From Paenibacillus maysiensis (GTDB lineage: Bacteria > Bacillota > Bacilli > Paenibacillales > Paenibacillaceae): a DNA stretch of 34,458 nt. Shown in pieces: positions 23,459 through 30,525 of the stretch. The translations under genes and the position numbers were made by a program. Positions within the stretch are counted from its first letter, which is position 1, and every line of letters begins with the position of its first letter. The notes below the pieces were generated by a model. That model saw only the letters and a list, made by a program, of their open reading frames with translations. It had not been told where the DNA came from and did not search any database. The stretch is from assembly GCF_000520815.1 (NCBI RefSeq), contig NZ_ASRY01000179.1, forward strand, positions 1 to 34,458, written 5' to 3'.

Positions 23459-24025
23459 CTACCTAAATGACCTATGTTCAAACTCTGACAGAAGATCGGC
23501 AATTTCTGGTGTAATCATGCTGTTGCCGAAGTATTCAATGCTATAGTCAAAGTCCTTCTTCGACTTGACATTGGTGTTCTGGTTCCCGGCTAACTGTCCT
23601 ATGATCAACCCGCATGCCACCTTGACCTTATCAGGTATCGTCTCCCAGCCGCTGGTATAGGTCACTTCCAACTCTACATAAGCTGAGCCAAAAGGAGAGT
23701 AACCACACCAGACTGTACCAATATCCTTGTCTATATCAATCGTGCCGGTATCAGCGATTGTTTCGAATCCTGGCGGACCAAAGAAATTGCCCATCAATCC
23801 CTGCTTAGGCCTGCCTTTTACCTCCTTCACCTCTACAACCGGGTAATAGGACAAATGCCCTCGCTGCTGATCGGTAAGCGGTATGCGTTCGGTGTAGGTT
23901 GTAACTCCAATCTGCCGCCTGCACCTTCCGTCAATTACAGCCGATGCCCTGAGAATAATAGGAACAGTTAATTTTATACCAGCCGGAACAAAGTCAGTAT
24001 CTGTTATTTCAAGATACTGACTCAT
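23459..24025 (-). CDS. Head-tail connector / adaptor protein (putative)
   Basis: The 188-aa protein (MSQYLEITDTDFVPAGIKLT ... RASAVIDGRCRRQIGVTTYT ... VELEVTYTSGWETIPDKVKV, ACGLIIGQLAGNQN) reads like an adaptor with a long insertion: an N-terminal strand-helix region including ASAVIDGRC, and a C-terminal helix following W-x-x-IPDxVKxAC, a pattern frequent in gp6-like connectors. The ATG overlaps the previous stop by 4 nt. Confidence 0.65.
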   Translation of the reverse strand: MSQYLEITDTDFVPAGIKLTVPIILRASAVIDGRCRRQIGVTTYTERIPLTDQQRGHLSYYPVVEVKEVKGRPKQGLMGNFFGPPGFETIADTGTIDIDKDIGTVWCGYSPFGSAYVELEVTYTSGWETIPDKVKVACGLIIGQLAGNQNTNVKSKKDFDYSIEYFGNSMITPEIADLLSEFEHRSFR

Positions 24026-24429
24026 TCCACATAACCAGCATTAGCCAACTCGTCTGCCAGTTCATCAGGTAAACGAGCCTCACCATCCACAAAGTTCACG
24101 ACACCATTTTTAAAATGAATAGTGTGAGCGCCTTTTCTCTGGCTCGGTGTGCCACGCAGCGTTACCCTTCGAATTGCCGGAATCTTTGTAGCCAGAAAAG
24201 ACCTCCGCGCATCATTCAAAACTATGGTCTGAGCATCAAAATGACTTGGTTCCGCATCTTCGGCGGTAGTCAGCGCTTCAGCAGCAGTAATAGCTTCTTT
24301 GAAATCATCTGCCGCTTGTTGCGGATACTTCCCACCACCTTCACCGATCTCGGCTTGAGCCAATAATTCCGTGCTTTCAGCAATAGCATCTTTCAGCTTG
24401 TCCAGATTCGATTTCGCCAACTGAATCAT
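24022..24429 (-). CDS. Hypothetical capsid-adjacent protein (135 aa)
   Basis: The gene lies between the major capsid terminator and the adaptor. The N-terminus is helical and Ala/Glu-rich (LDKLKDAIAESTELLAQAEI, EAITAAEALTTAEDAEP). The C-terminus is a small beta domain (VTLRGTPSQRKGAHTIHFKN, GVVNFVDGEARLPDELADEL) resembling the capsid-surface and minor-head proteins often found here; many end with the pattern F-x-x-G-x-x-x-x-x-x-L-A-x-x-L-x-x-x-GYVE. The ATG at 24427-24429 abuts GGAG; a TTG at 24420 has better spacing and is an alternative start. Confidence 0.65.
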   Translation of the reverse strand: MIQLAKSNLDKLKDAIAESTELLAQAEIGEGGGKYPQQAADDFKEAITAAEALTTAEDAEPSHFDAQTIVLNDARRSFLATKIPAIRRVTLRGTPSQRKGAHTIHFKNGVVNFVDGEARLPDELADELANAGYVE

Positions 24430-24443
24430 CTCCTCTCTAAATG

Positions 24444-24472
24444 AAAAAGAGACGGTTTAAAAGACCGTCTCT
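24444..24472 (-). terminator. Intrinsic terminator after the major capsid gene
   Basis: A perfect 9-bp stem (AGAGACGGT 24448-24456, ACCGTCTCT 24464-24472) is followed by TTTTTC, 11 nt after the capsid stop. It would boost capsid mRNA relative to downstream genes. Confidence 0.88.
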
Positions 24473-24483
24473 CTGAAATCCTA

Positions 24484-25485
24484 TTAACCTACTGCTGTAA
24501 TCGTTGGTCGCTCAATCATTCCGTATGCATGAGCATAGCTTGGTCCTTTCGCTACTGGAGCGCCATATTTAATACCAACATACTGCTCTTGCAGGCTTGA
24601 AGTCGTACCCAACTGGAAGAGGTAAATACCCTTCTCGCCAACGTAGTGGTATTCGATCATAGGCTCGGTTACGATTGCAATACCATAATCCGTATTCGAT
24701 GCTGTTGTCGCATTCACGTTAGAAGTGATGAACGGCTCTGGAATGATTGGCAGCAGACCAGCAGCGGTCATAATCGCCAGAACTTCTAAGCCGGCAACAG
24801 TTGTTTTCTTGAGATTGCTGATTTGTGTTTCATTGTTGGCTGCATTACGTTCTTCTTCTTCAAGATAGTGATGGCCAATTGGATGAATATAAATAGCTGT
24901 CGGCATAAGTTGGTACAACTCGCTTGCTACCATTGAAGCCACTTTCGCTCGGATCGCAGATACAATCGAAGCTGTTGGGCCAACTGTAAATGTGTTTGTG
25001 ATTTGGTTTGCCAAACCTACATACTGATAGTTTGTTGGGACAACTAGATTTGTATCTGTACCTCTCCATAAAGACTTACCATGTGCAAGTCCAATGCCAT
25101 TCAGCATATCATTCAAGTCCTTTGCCTTAAGCTCAGGGAAATTATTTTGCTGCTTACCCAATGTCACATCATAATGTCCAAAGTTGACCTCATTTGTTAT
25201 AGCTTTGACTTTCACGCCATGCGGCGTACGTTGATTGCTAGTTGCTTTTGCTGAAGGGTTACGTGGATCAACAAAATCGCCGCCGTTCACGGTATTTTGT
25301 TCATAGTAAGTCGAAATGTCACCCGTAGCTGGCGTGTAATTCAAACGTCCATCCAAAATCGATGTACGACGCAATACGTCTGTAATTTCCTTCTGAAAAT
25401 CATCTGTAATAATCGCTCCTGGTCCTTGGAACTGAGCCGCAGCAGCAATGTCAACAAATTGGGCTACCCCTACGCGATTGTTCAT
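24484..25485 (-). CDS. Major capsid protein
   Basis: The 333-aa protein sits after the protease/scaffold gene and before the connectors. Recognisable parts are the start MNNRVGVAQFVDIAAAAQFQ, an E-loop-like strand region (TYYEQNTVNGGDFVDPRN), a spine helix (LNDMLNGIGLAHGKSLWRGT), IVSAIRAKVASMVASELYQL, and the P-domain sheets (IYIHPIGHHYLEEEERNAAN; GIAIVTEPMIEYHYVGEKGI). It has the HK97-fold order of elements and no clear delta domain, as expected if a separate scaffold is used. It lies 3 nt behind the scaffold gene and ahead of a strong terminator, as befits the most abundant protein. Confidence 0.85.
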   Translation of the reverse strand: MNNRVGVAQFVDIAAAAQFQGPGAIITDDFQKEITDVLRRTSILDGRLNYTPATGDISTYYEQNTVNGGDFVDPRNPSAKATSNQRTPHGVKVKAITNEVNFGHYDVTLGKQQNNFPELKAKDLNDMLNGIGLAHGKSLWRGTDTNLVVPTNYQYVGLANQITNTFTVGPTASIVSAIRAKVASMVASELYQLMPTAIYIHPIGHHYLEEEERNAANNETQISNLKKTTVAGLEVLAIMTAAGLLPIIPEPFITSNVNATTASNTDYGIAIVTEPMIEYHYVGEKGIYLFQLGTTSSLQEQYVGIKYGAPVAKGPSYAHAYGMIERPTITAVG

Positions 25486-25488
25486 AGA

Positions 25489-26544
25489 TTACACACTCTC
25501 CTTCTCGGCAAATTGTGCTTTTGCCTGCATTTTAAGTTTGAAAGACTCAGAGGACGGAAGATTAAGAGCATCGACGGAAGCGCAGAAGGTTTTGTAATCA
25601 TTTACTTCCGCACCGGCCGCAAGATTGGTATTACTGCCATACTTGGACAACAATGCAGACGCGCTGAATGTTTTGCGTTCCGGCTCCGCTGGAGGCGCAC
25701 CCGCCGCTTTCAACTCCTTCAGTTCCTTCTCTAATGCGTCCGCCTTATCTTGAGCAGCCTTCAAGTCAGCAGCGGCTTGTTCTTCAGCAGTCTTTTGTTC
25801 AGCTTCTTCGCTTGCCGCCTTAATACTGGTGATATCTGTTTTAATAGCCCCTACCTCTGTCACCACACTCTGCACACTGGCTGTAATAGCCGTCATGCCT
25901 TCTTGCAGCGCCTTCATAGAGTCTTCCATTGCTTTAATTTGTTCTGGTGTCATATCGACATCCTCCTTGTCCTTTTTCATGTTACGAGCAGCAAAGCTCG
26001 TTGTTTTATAAGCAGCGGCCTCCGCGAACAGGATAGCTGCCCCCGTACCGCAGAATTCAATTACATCGAGCACATCATCAAAATCGGTAGCGTCCTGAAC
26101 GGCAGCCTCCATTTCCAACGATGCTCCGAATTGATATTCACTCCAGTTGTGCTCAGCCGCAAGCCCATTGTAATAACGAATAGTCGCAACCACATCAGGA
26201 AAATCCTTTGCGTAAATGTATCCATCAACCCATGCATAACCATCAAGCGAACGGTAAGCTTTATCAATGACCGCCACCTTGAAGCGCGGATCATGGTCAG
26301 CCATTCCATTGGCGTAGTCAATATTTAGTGCCATACCAACAAAGGTTTGGAGATATTGATCGCATACACTGGATGAGATACGGATACGTTTTCCCCCAGC
26401 TCCATGAGGTGAACCATCGCTGGGTTGATCGACGGCGAAAAGAGCACACTTGAACGGAATTTTGTTTGGGTGTCCTCCATCGTCGGATAGTTTGAAATCC
26501 TGGACACGCATCCGCTGATTGCTCATCTTCAACGTTTTAAGCAT
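25489..26544 (-). CDS. Capsid maturation protease fused to scaffold (351 aa)
   Basis: The first 180 residues form a compact domain with the order expected of a phage prohead-protease-like fold (FKCALFAVDQPSDGSPHGAG, AVIDKAYRSLDGYAWVDGYI, YQFGASLEMEAAV, DVLDVIEFCGTGAAILFAEA). A Ser (FGASLE) and upstream His residues could be catalytic, but this cannot be settled by eye. Residues about 200-295 are a Gln/Glu/Ala-rich coiled coil (EQIKAMEDSMKALQEGMTAI, AAQDKADALEKELKELKAAG), typical of scaffolds. The C-terminus (SALLSKYGSNTNLAAGAEVN) may bind the capsid protein. The gene directly precedes the major capsid gene. Confidence 0.75.
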   Translation of the reverse strand: MLKTLKMSNQRMRVQDFKLSDDGGHPNKIPFKCALFAVDQPSDGSPHGAGGKRIRISSSVCDQYLQTFVGMALNIDYANGMADHDPRFKVAVIDKAYRSLDGYAWVDGYIYAKDFPDVVATIRYYNGLAAEHNWSEYQFGASLEMEAAVQDATDFDDVLDVIEFCGTGAAILFAEAAAYKTTSFAARNMKKDKEDVDMTPEQIKAMEDSMKALQEGMTAITASVQSVVTEVGAIKTDITSIKAASEEAEQKTAEEQAAADLKAAQDKADALEKELKELKAAGAPPAEPERKTFSASALLSKYGSNTNLAAGAEVNDYKTFCASVDALNLPSSESFKLKMQAKAQFAEKESV

Positions 26545-26552
26545 TTAGATTC

Positions 26553-26663
26553 TCACCTCCCTCCGTGATACTTTTGTTGTCTGCGCTCCGCTCGGTTTCT
26601 CGGTGTCGGCACTGACCTTGGATATGTCAGTCTCACAACACTGCAAACAAACCTTGTAATCAC
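26553..26663 (-). CDS. Small basic protein between portal and protease (36 aa)
   Basis: A GTG at 26661-26663 with AGAGGTGG upstream begins a 36-aa frame (VITRFVCSVVRLTYPRSVPT, PRNRAERRQQKYHGGR) ending 8 nt before the protease/scaffold ATG. The Arg-rich motif NRAERR resembles tiny basic proteins encoded at this position in several Firmicute phages. The longer open frame upstream overlaps the portal gene and is unlikely. The stop region also supplies the ribosome site of the next gene. Confidence 0.5.
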   Translation of the reverse strand: MITRFVCSVVRLTYPRSVPTPRNRAERRQQKYHGGR

Positions 26664-26697
26664 GTCTTCACCACCTCTCAGGGCAAAATAAAAACAC

Positions 26698-28053
26698 CTA
26701 CTCTTCAGCGGTGTCAGATTCATCGTCTTCTGTTTTATCCTTGTTATCCGGCTGATCATCTTCAGGAAGCTTGCTTAACATTTTGTCATTCTCCGCTTGT
26801 ATCTCTTCCTGTGTTTTGTTTAGATCAATAGCTGAGGTACCGCCTGGCTGTAATAATACTTCACCATGCTTATTAGGCAACGCCTTGCGCGCCAGACCAT
26901 CACGCACTTCATCTGGTGTCAGAGTTCTTCGGTCAAGGTAAATAGCGTCAATATCGGCCCTTAATTTCTGATCCTTCAGCGAAGCGGCATAATGGAACTT
27001 AAACTCAATTACTCCCCCCAGCTTAAAAATGCCGTCGATAATGTGATTGTTGATATGCTCCACAATGTTTTCAGCGATAGACTTGATCGTTTCGTTCGTA
27101 TCGTCGTCTTCGCTGTCTGCCGTAGAACGGTTCACATCTTTCGTTTGTCCCAGCTTCTTCGGTGAAATATCAAACGCGATAGCCACGATTTCAATCAAGA
27201 ATCTCTGCCACTCAAGAAACAATGCCTTATCATCTGTAGCCCCTAAGTCAAGTACACTAGGGTTCTCTCCCCCGATAATCGGGTTCAAGCCACGCCCCAA
27301 TACTTCATATTCCCAATACGCACGGAAAGCCGCTATTGATTTGGCATCAGAACCCTTTCCAAGGTTAATGAGTTTTCTAATCACAGTATTTGAAGCTTGT
27401 TTCCCAGCAGATCGGTGCGCTGATATAAAGCTTTCAACTGATTCCCAAACCGTTTCTAATGGCGATAGTCCAAAGGGGGTATTAGACCTCGGATTTGTTC
27501 TTACATACATTAGATCGAAAGAAGTTAGATGTACATATTTCCCCTGCACTCGTTGGGCATAACGATAGGAGTTCCATTTACCATCCCATTCTGGGTAAAG
27601 GTAAATGGAGAACGAGTCCACTGGATACATCCTGAATGGCCTAAGCGGATCGCCAGCTTTCAGTATTTCCGATGAACCAGCACTACACACCAGCATATCC
27701 TCGACTATTTGTTCAATCCATGAACGGAACGAATCACCGGGATTCGGCTTCAATAATGATCGCTCAATTATCTTGCATATCTCTCGGTACTTCTCGGTAT
27801 CGTTTTCGTCTACGGCAGCTACGGACCAGTTCAGCTTTGTGATCCCGTTCTTAATCACGTTAATTGCTCTGCGCGGTATCGGGGATTCCGATAACGTTCG
27901 TAAGTTGGTCGGCGTTCGCTTTGGTGCTGGCTGGTTACTACCCTTGCTCATCATGATGCCAAACGGGAACGGATAACTTTCAGTCTGTCGGTCCGGCTCG
28001 TTCTTCGGTCTTCCAGCTGCCAGCCAGTTAATTAGCCACTGTCTTACACCCAA
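26698..28053 (-). CDS. Phage portal protein (HK97-family-like)
   Basis: I use the TTG at 28051-28053, with GGAGG 7-8 nt upstream; the longer frame (to 28080) would begin in the terminator region. At 451 aa the size is right. Hallmarks: RTLSESPIPRRAINVIKNGI with W(S)V soon after (wing), SFRSWIEQIVEDMLVCSAGS (stem), YPEWDGKWNSYRYAQRVQGK, LMYVRTNPRSNTPFGLSPLE (clip region), FDISPKKLGQTKDVNRSTAD and DTNETIKSIAENIVEHINNH (crown). The C-terminus is acidic and low-complexity (TEDDESDTAEE). It makes the 12-fold ring through which DNA is pumped by the terminase. It follows late promoter 3 and its leader terminator. Confidence 0.88.
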   Translation of the reverse strand: MGVRQWLINWLAAGRPKNEPDRQTESYPFPFGIMMSKGSNQPAPKRTPTNLRTLSESPIPRRAINVIKNGITKLNWSVAAVDENDTEKYREICKIIERSLLKPNPGDSFRSWIEQIVEDMLVCSAGSSEILKAGDPLRPFRMYPVDSFSIYLYPEWDGKWNSYRYAQRVQGKYVHLTSFDLMYVRTNPRSNTPFGLSPLETVWESVESFISAHRSAGKQASNTVIRKLINLGKGSDAKSIAAFRAYWEYEVLGRGLNPIIGGENPSVLDLGATDDKALFLEWQRFLIEIVAIAFDISPKKLGQTKDVNRSTADSEDDDTNETIKSIAENIVEHINNHIIDGIFKLGGVIEFKFHYAASLKDQKLRADIDAIYLDRRTLTPDEVRDGLARKALPNKHGEVLLQPGGTSAIDLNKTQEEIQAENDKMLSKLPEDDQPDNKDKTEDDESDTAEE

Positions 28054-28078
28054 GTATTTTCCTCCTTCCTCACGCAAC

Positions 28079-28113
28079 AAAAAAGAAGGCAGGAAAAGTT
28101 TCCTGACCTTCTT
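28079..28113 (-). terminator. Leader terminator of late promoter 3, containing palindrome copy 4
   Basis: AAGAAGG...CCTTCTT flanks the palindrome CAGGAAAAGTTTCCTG (28090-28105), giving a stem of about 15 pairs with a T run after it. It begins about 20 nt after the predicted start of the promoter at 28139-28174 and also terminates the gene at 28219-29004. Confidence 0.8.
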
Positions 28114-28138
28114 CTAGTGTTCATATTTCTATGTCTAA

Positions 28139-28174
28139 ATAATATCATCGGATTGTTACGGTGTTACTACGGAT
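28139..28174 (-). promoter_or_regulatory. Late-type promoter 3: ATCCGTAGT-N21-TATTAT
   Basis: The box is at 28174-28166 and the -10 TATTAT at 28144-28139, 21 nt apart. It points at the portal and structural block, through a terminator hairpin at 28079-28113. Confidence 0.78.
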
Positions 28175-28218
28175 TTACAGTGTTTTTAAAACATCGTTAA
28201 AAATAAGTTTAGATATTA

Positions 28219-29004
28219 TTAAGATTTTGTGTTTCTATACAAATATAATTTACAATCAATCCATTCATTTATTAAATTTTTAGTAGCTAGCACTATTTCC
28301 TGATATGTGGGTTTCGCCTTATTAAATACCTCACCATTCTTAACCCCATGCCTAGACATGAATCCAGACCCATCTCTGGTATTGATATAGTGGCTTAAGT
28401 CATCTCTTGTAAAAATTTTTATTGCATCTTGTAACTTAGTGCTATCAATATCTTCTTCTTTGAGATTTTGAGAGAAATCATATCTAATGGTATCCAATAC
28501 TCTAAAACAATTAATAAAAGTATAAAGTGGATCACTATTAAAAGTAGAAAAGAGAAGAATATTCTCTCTTACTAACTCGTCAAAAAAAGCTAGTTCAATG
28601 ATCCCTTCTGACCTTTTAGAAAACTTAACCTCGTGGGAATCAAACACCTTGGAGTCAAAAGGATTCATTAACTCCTCAAGTTCTTTATTTAAATCTTTTT
28701 CAACATATGCCCTTCTCCAATCATTATCATCTGTAGAATAAAAAAGTTCACCTGCTTGTATTACACTAAAATTAGAGCCATTAGAAGCAGAGAGCTCTAA
28801 CGAAGCATTTAACATTCGCAAAAAACTCTTTAAACGATAAGAAGCTCTTGTGCTTTCTGATTCTGGCAAAGAATCTGCATGGATAGATCTCAAATAAAAT
28901 GTCTCATGTTCAGAAAAGTCAGTTACAGGGAAAATTGAATAATGTCTTGATCCTGTCTGAGCCAACGAATAAGAAAAAGCGGAATATACTTTCAAATACC
29001 ACAT
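28219..29004 (-). CDS. Uncharacterised moron-like gene between terminase and portal (261 aa)
   Basis: I do not recognise the family. The protein is soluble, with an aromatic N-terminus (MWYLKVYSAFSYSLAQTGSR) and an ordered C-terminal part (IFTRDDLSHYINTRDGSGFM, SRHGVKNGEVFNKAKPTYQE). It lies where phages usually have terminase directly followed by portal, is clearly AT-richer than both neighbours, and has its own sigma-A-like promoter (29049-29077) and terminator (28079-28113). GGAGG precedes the ATG by about 7 nt. This fits a moron active in the lysogen; exclusion or defence is plausible from its position but not shown by the sequence. Confidence 0.75.
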   Translation of the reverse strand: MWYLKVYSAFSYSLAQTGSRHYSIFPVTDFSEHETFYLRSIHADSLPESESTRASYRLKSFLRMLNASLELSASNGSNFSVIQAGELFYSTDDNDWRRAYVEKDLNKELEELMNPFDSKVFDSHEVKFSKRSEGIIELAFFDELVRENILLFSTFNSDPLYTFINCFRVLDTIRYDFSQNLKEEDIDSTKLQDAIKIFTRDDLSHYINTRDGSGFMSRHGVKNGEVFNKAKPTYQEIVLATKNLINEWIDCKLYLYRNTKS

Positions 29005-29048
29005 TATTACTCCTCCAATACATCTAACACTTGAACAACATAATAACT

Positions 29049-29077
29049 AATATAATCTAATATTTAAGCGGTAACAA
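29049..29077 (-). promoter_or_regulatory. Sigma-A-like promoter of the moron
   Basis: -35 TTGTTA (29077-29072), 17-nt spacer, -10 TATATT (29054-29049) on the minus strand, about 45 nt before the gene starting at 29004. It lacks the ATCCGTAGT box. Confidence 0.6.
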
Positions 29078-29100
29078 GGAAGGGATACGGCATTCAATTA

Positions 29101-30525
29101 TCACCCAAATGAAAAACTTGCCTTCAATTCAATATTCGCAAATGACAAAATAAAAGCATCAGCTCTATCCGGAGAAGGTAATCCGCGTTTTTTCATATCC
29201 TCTTTTCGCTCTAAAAATATCTTTCCGTTGCTACCCATCCGCCATTTTCGTGAAGTAAGCTGAGTTATCAACTTCTCATCATCTGGCAACTGCAAATCTC
29301 CCGGCTTGCCAAGAACATAATTACTCATGTTAGATTCAAGCATTTCCTTGATATGACCCCACTGTTCAGCTCCAAGGTTTCCGTAGTGACTATCTTCCGC
29401 TGCTGATCCATTGTTAACTGGAATGATGGTGTAGCCTAGACTTTTCTCTTCATTAATCTCATTCAATCTGTCTGTTACAGCTCCACCTATTCCGCTATCG
29501 TCAATTCGAATTTCGACTTCAGCCACTTCTGATCGTTCGGCCTTCACATCATCAACCAGGCGCAACACCCAGCCCGTAGTTGTCATTGTGTCCTGCTTGT
29601 GGTGGAAATGAGTCTTTACCACCTTGCCGCCCATTCGTGCGTACATGGTTGTTTCATCATCCCCAAAACGAGCAACGTCAACGCCGACATAAAGCTTGGT
29701 GCCAGAATATTCAATCCGTACCTCATCCTTCGCAAATTCAGCAGCCTCCAAGGAAATAAAGGTATCTGATTCACCACGCGGAAATTCCCCTTCAACCCGT
29801 ACCCGCCATACATCGCTACCTTCTCCGTATTTTCTTTTGAGCATGGCGATATTATCCTTGCTGGTTCTTGGACTCTCCAAGCAGGATACCTTGCGTGTTT
29901 TATAGTCCGCTCTGTCCTTATTGTGTGAATCATAAAAAACACCCGACGTTTTTGTCGGGTTGCCGCACATCAATATTTTATTGAACTCACCGGACAATGT
30001 ACCTAAGATAGCCTCCATGATTGGATCGGCAACGCCTGAAGCTTCATCCACAATGAAAAGCATATAGTCTTCATGGAAGCCCTGCATATTCTCGGGCTTG
30101 GTAGCTGTACGAGCTGTAGCGAACCAGCGTTCCTCGTAGTTCTTCATGTAGATTTTGGTCTTTGTCCATTTTAGAATCCGTTTCAACACCGGACTTTTAG
30201 ATTGCCATTTATTAATCTCAGCCCATAACACGTCATGCAACTGCTGGCGTGTAGGAGCTGTACAAATCACTTTTGGATATGGGAAACAGGACAGAAACCA
30301 AAGGGCCGTTGCAGCTTCCAGCCCTGTTTTGCCTACACCCTGACCTGAACGGACTGAAACACGAGGATTATTTGCTAAATCCATTAGAGTGCTTGCCTGC
30401 CAATCATCAGGATAGAACTTAAGCATTTCTTGACAGAACAATATAGGATTCTTACGGTACTCAGGAATCCGTATCTTGAATGCTTGAAGCCTCCGTTTCG
30501 TCTCCGGCGAGTCCTTCTGCTTCAT
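29101..30525 (-). CDS. terL: Terminase large subunit (packaging ATPase and nuclease)
   Basis: The 474-aa motor drives DNA into the prohead and cuts the concatemer. Near residue 60 is Walker A (SGQGVGKT), near 95 TAPTRQQL, near 155 Walker B (MLFIVDEA) and near 190 the coupling motif CGNPT. The nuclease domain starts near 280 with VGVDVARFGDD (first metal-binding Asp), continues with IRIDDSGIGGAV (second Asp) and ends with DRADAFILSFAN (third Asp). All expected acidic residues are present. The ATG (30523-30525) lies within the end of the small-subunit gene (65-nt overlap), so translation is coupled. Confidence 0.95.
   Translation of the reverse strand: MKQKDSPETKRRLQAFKIRIPEYRKNPILFCQEMLKFYPDDWQASTLMDLANNPRVSVRSGQGVGKTGLEAATALWFLSCFPYPKVICTAPTRQQLHDVLWAEINKWQSKSPVLKRILKWTKTKIYMKNYEERWFATARTATKPENMQGFHEDYMLFIVDEASGVADPIMEAILGTLSGEFNKILMCGNPTKTSGVFYDSHNKDRADYKTRKVSCLESPRTSKDNIAMLKRKYGEGSDVWRVRVEGEFPRGESDTFISLEAAEFAKDEVRIEYSGTKLYVGVDVARFGDDETTMYARMGGKVVKTHFHHKQDTMTTTGWVLRLVDDVKAERSEVAEVEIRIDDSGIGGAVTDRLNEINEEKSLGYTIIPVNNGSAAEDSHYGNLGAEQWGHIKEMLESNMSNYVLGKPGDLQLPDDEKLITQLTSRKWRMGSNGKIFLERKEDMKKRGLPSPDRADAFILSFANIELKASFSFG

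Noticed and set aside
26664-26759. Upstream extension of the 36-aa frame to 68 codons
   Set aside because: It would overlap the portal gene and lacks a ribosome site; the GTG at 26663 is preferred.
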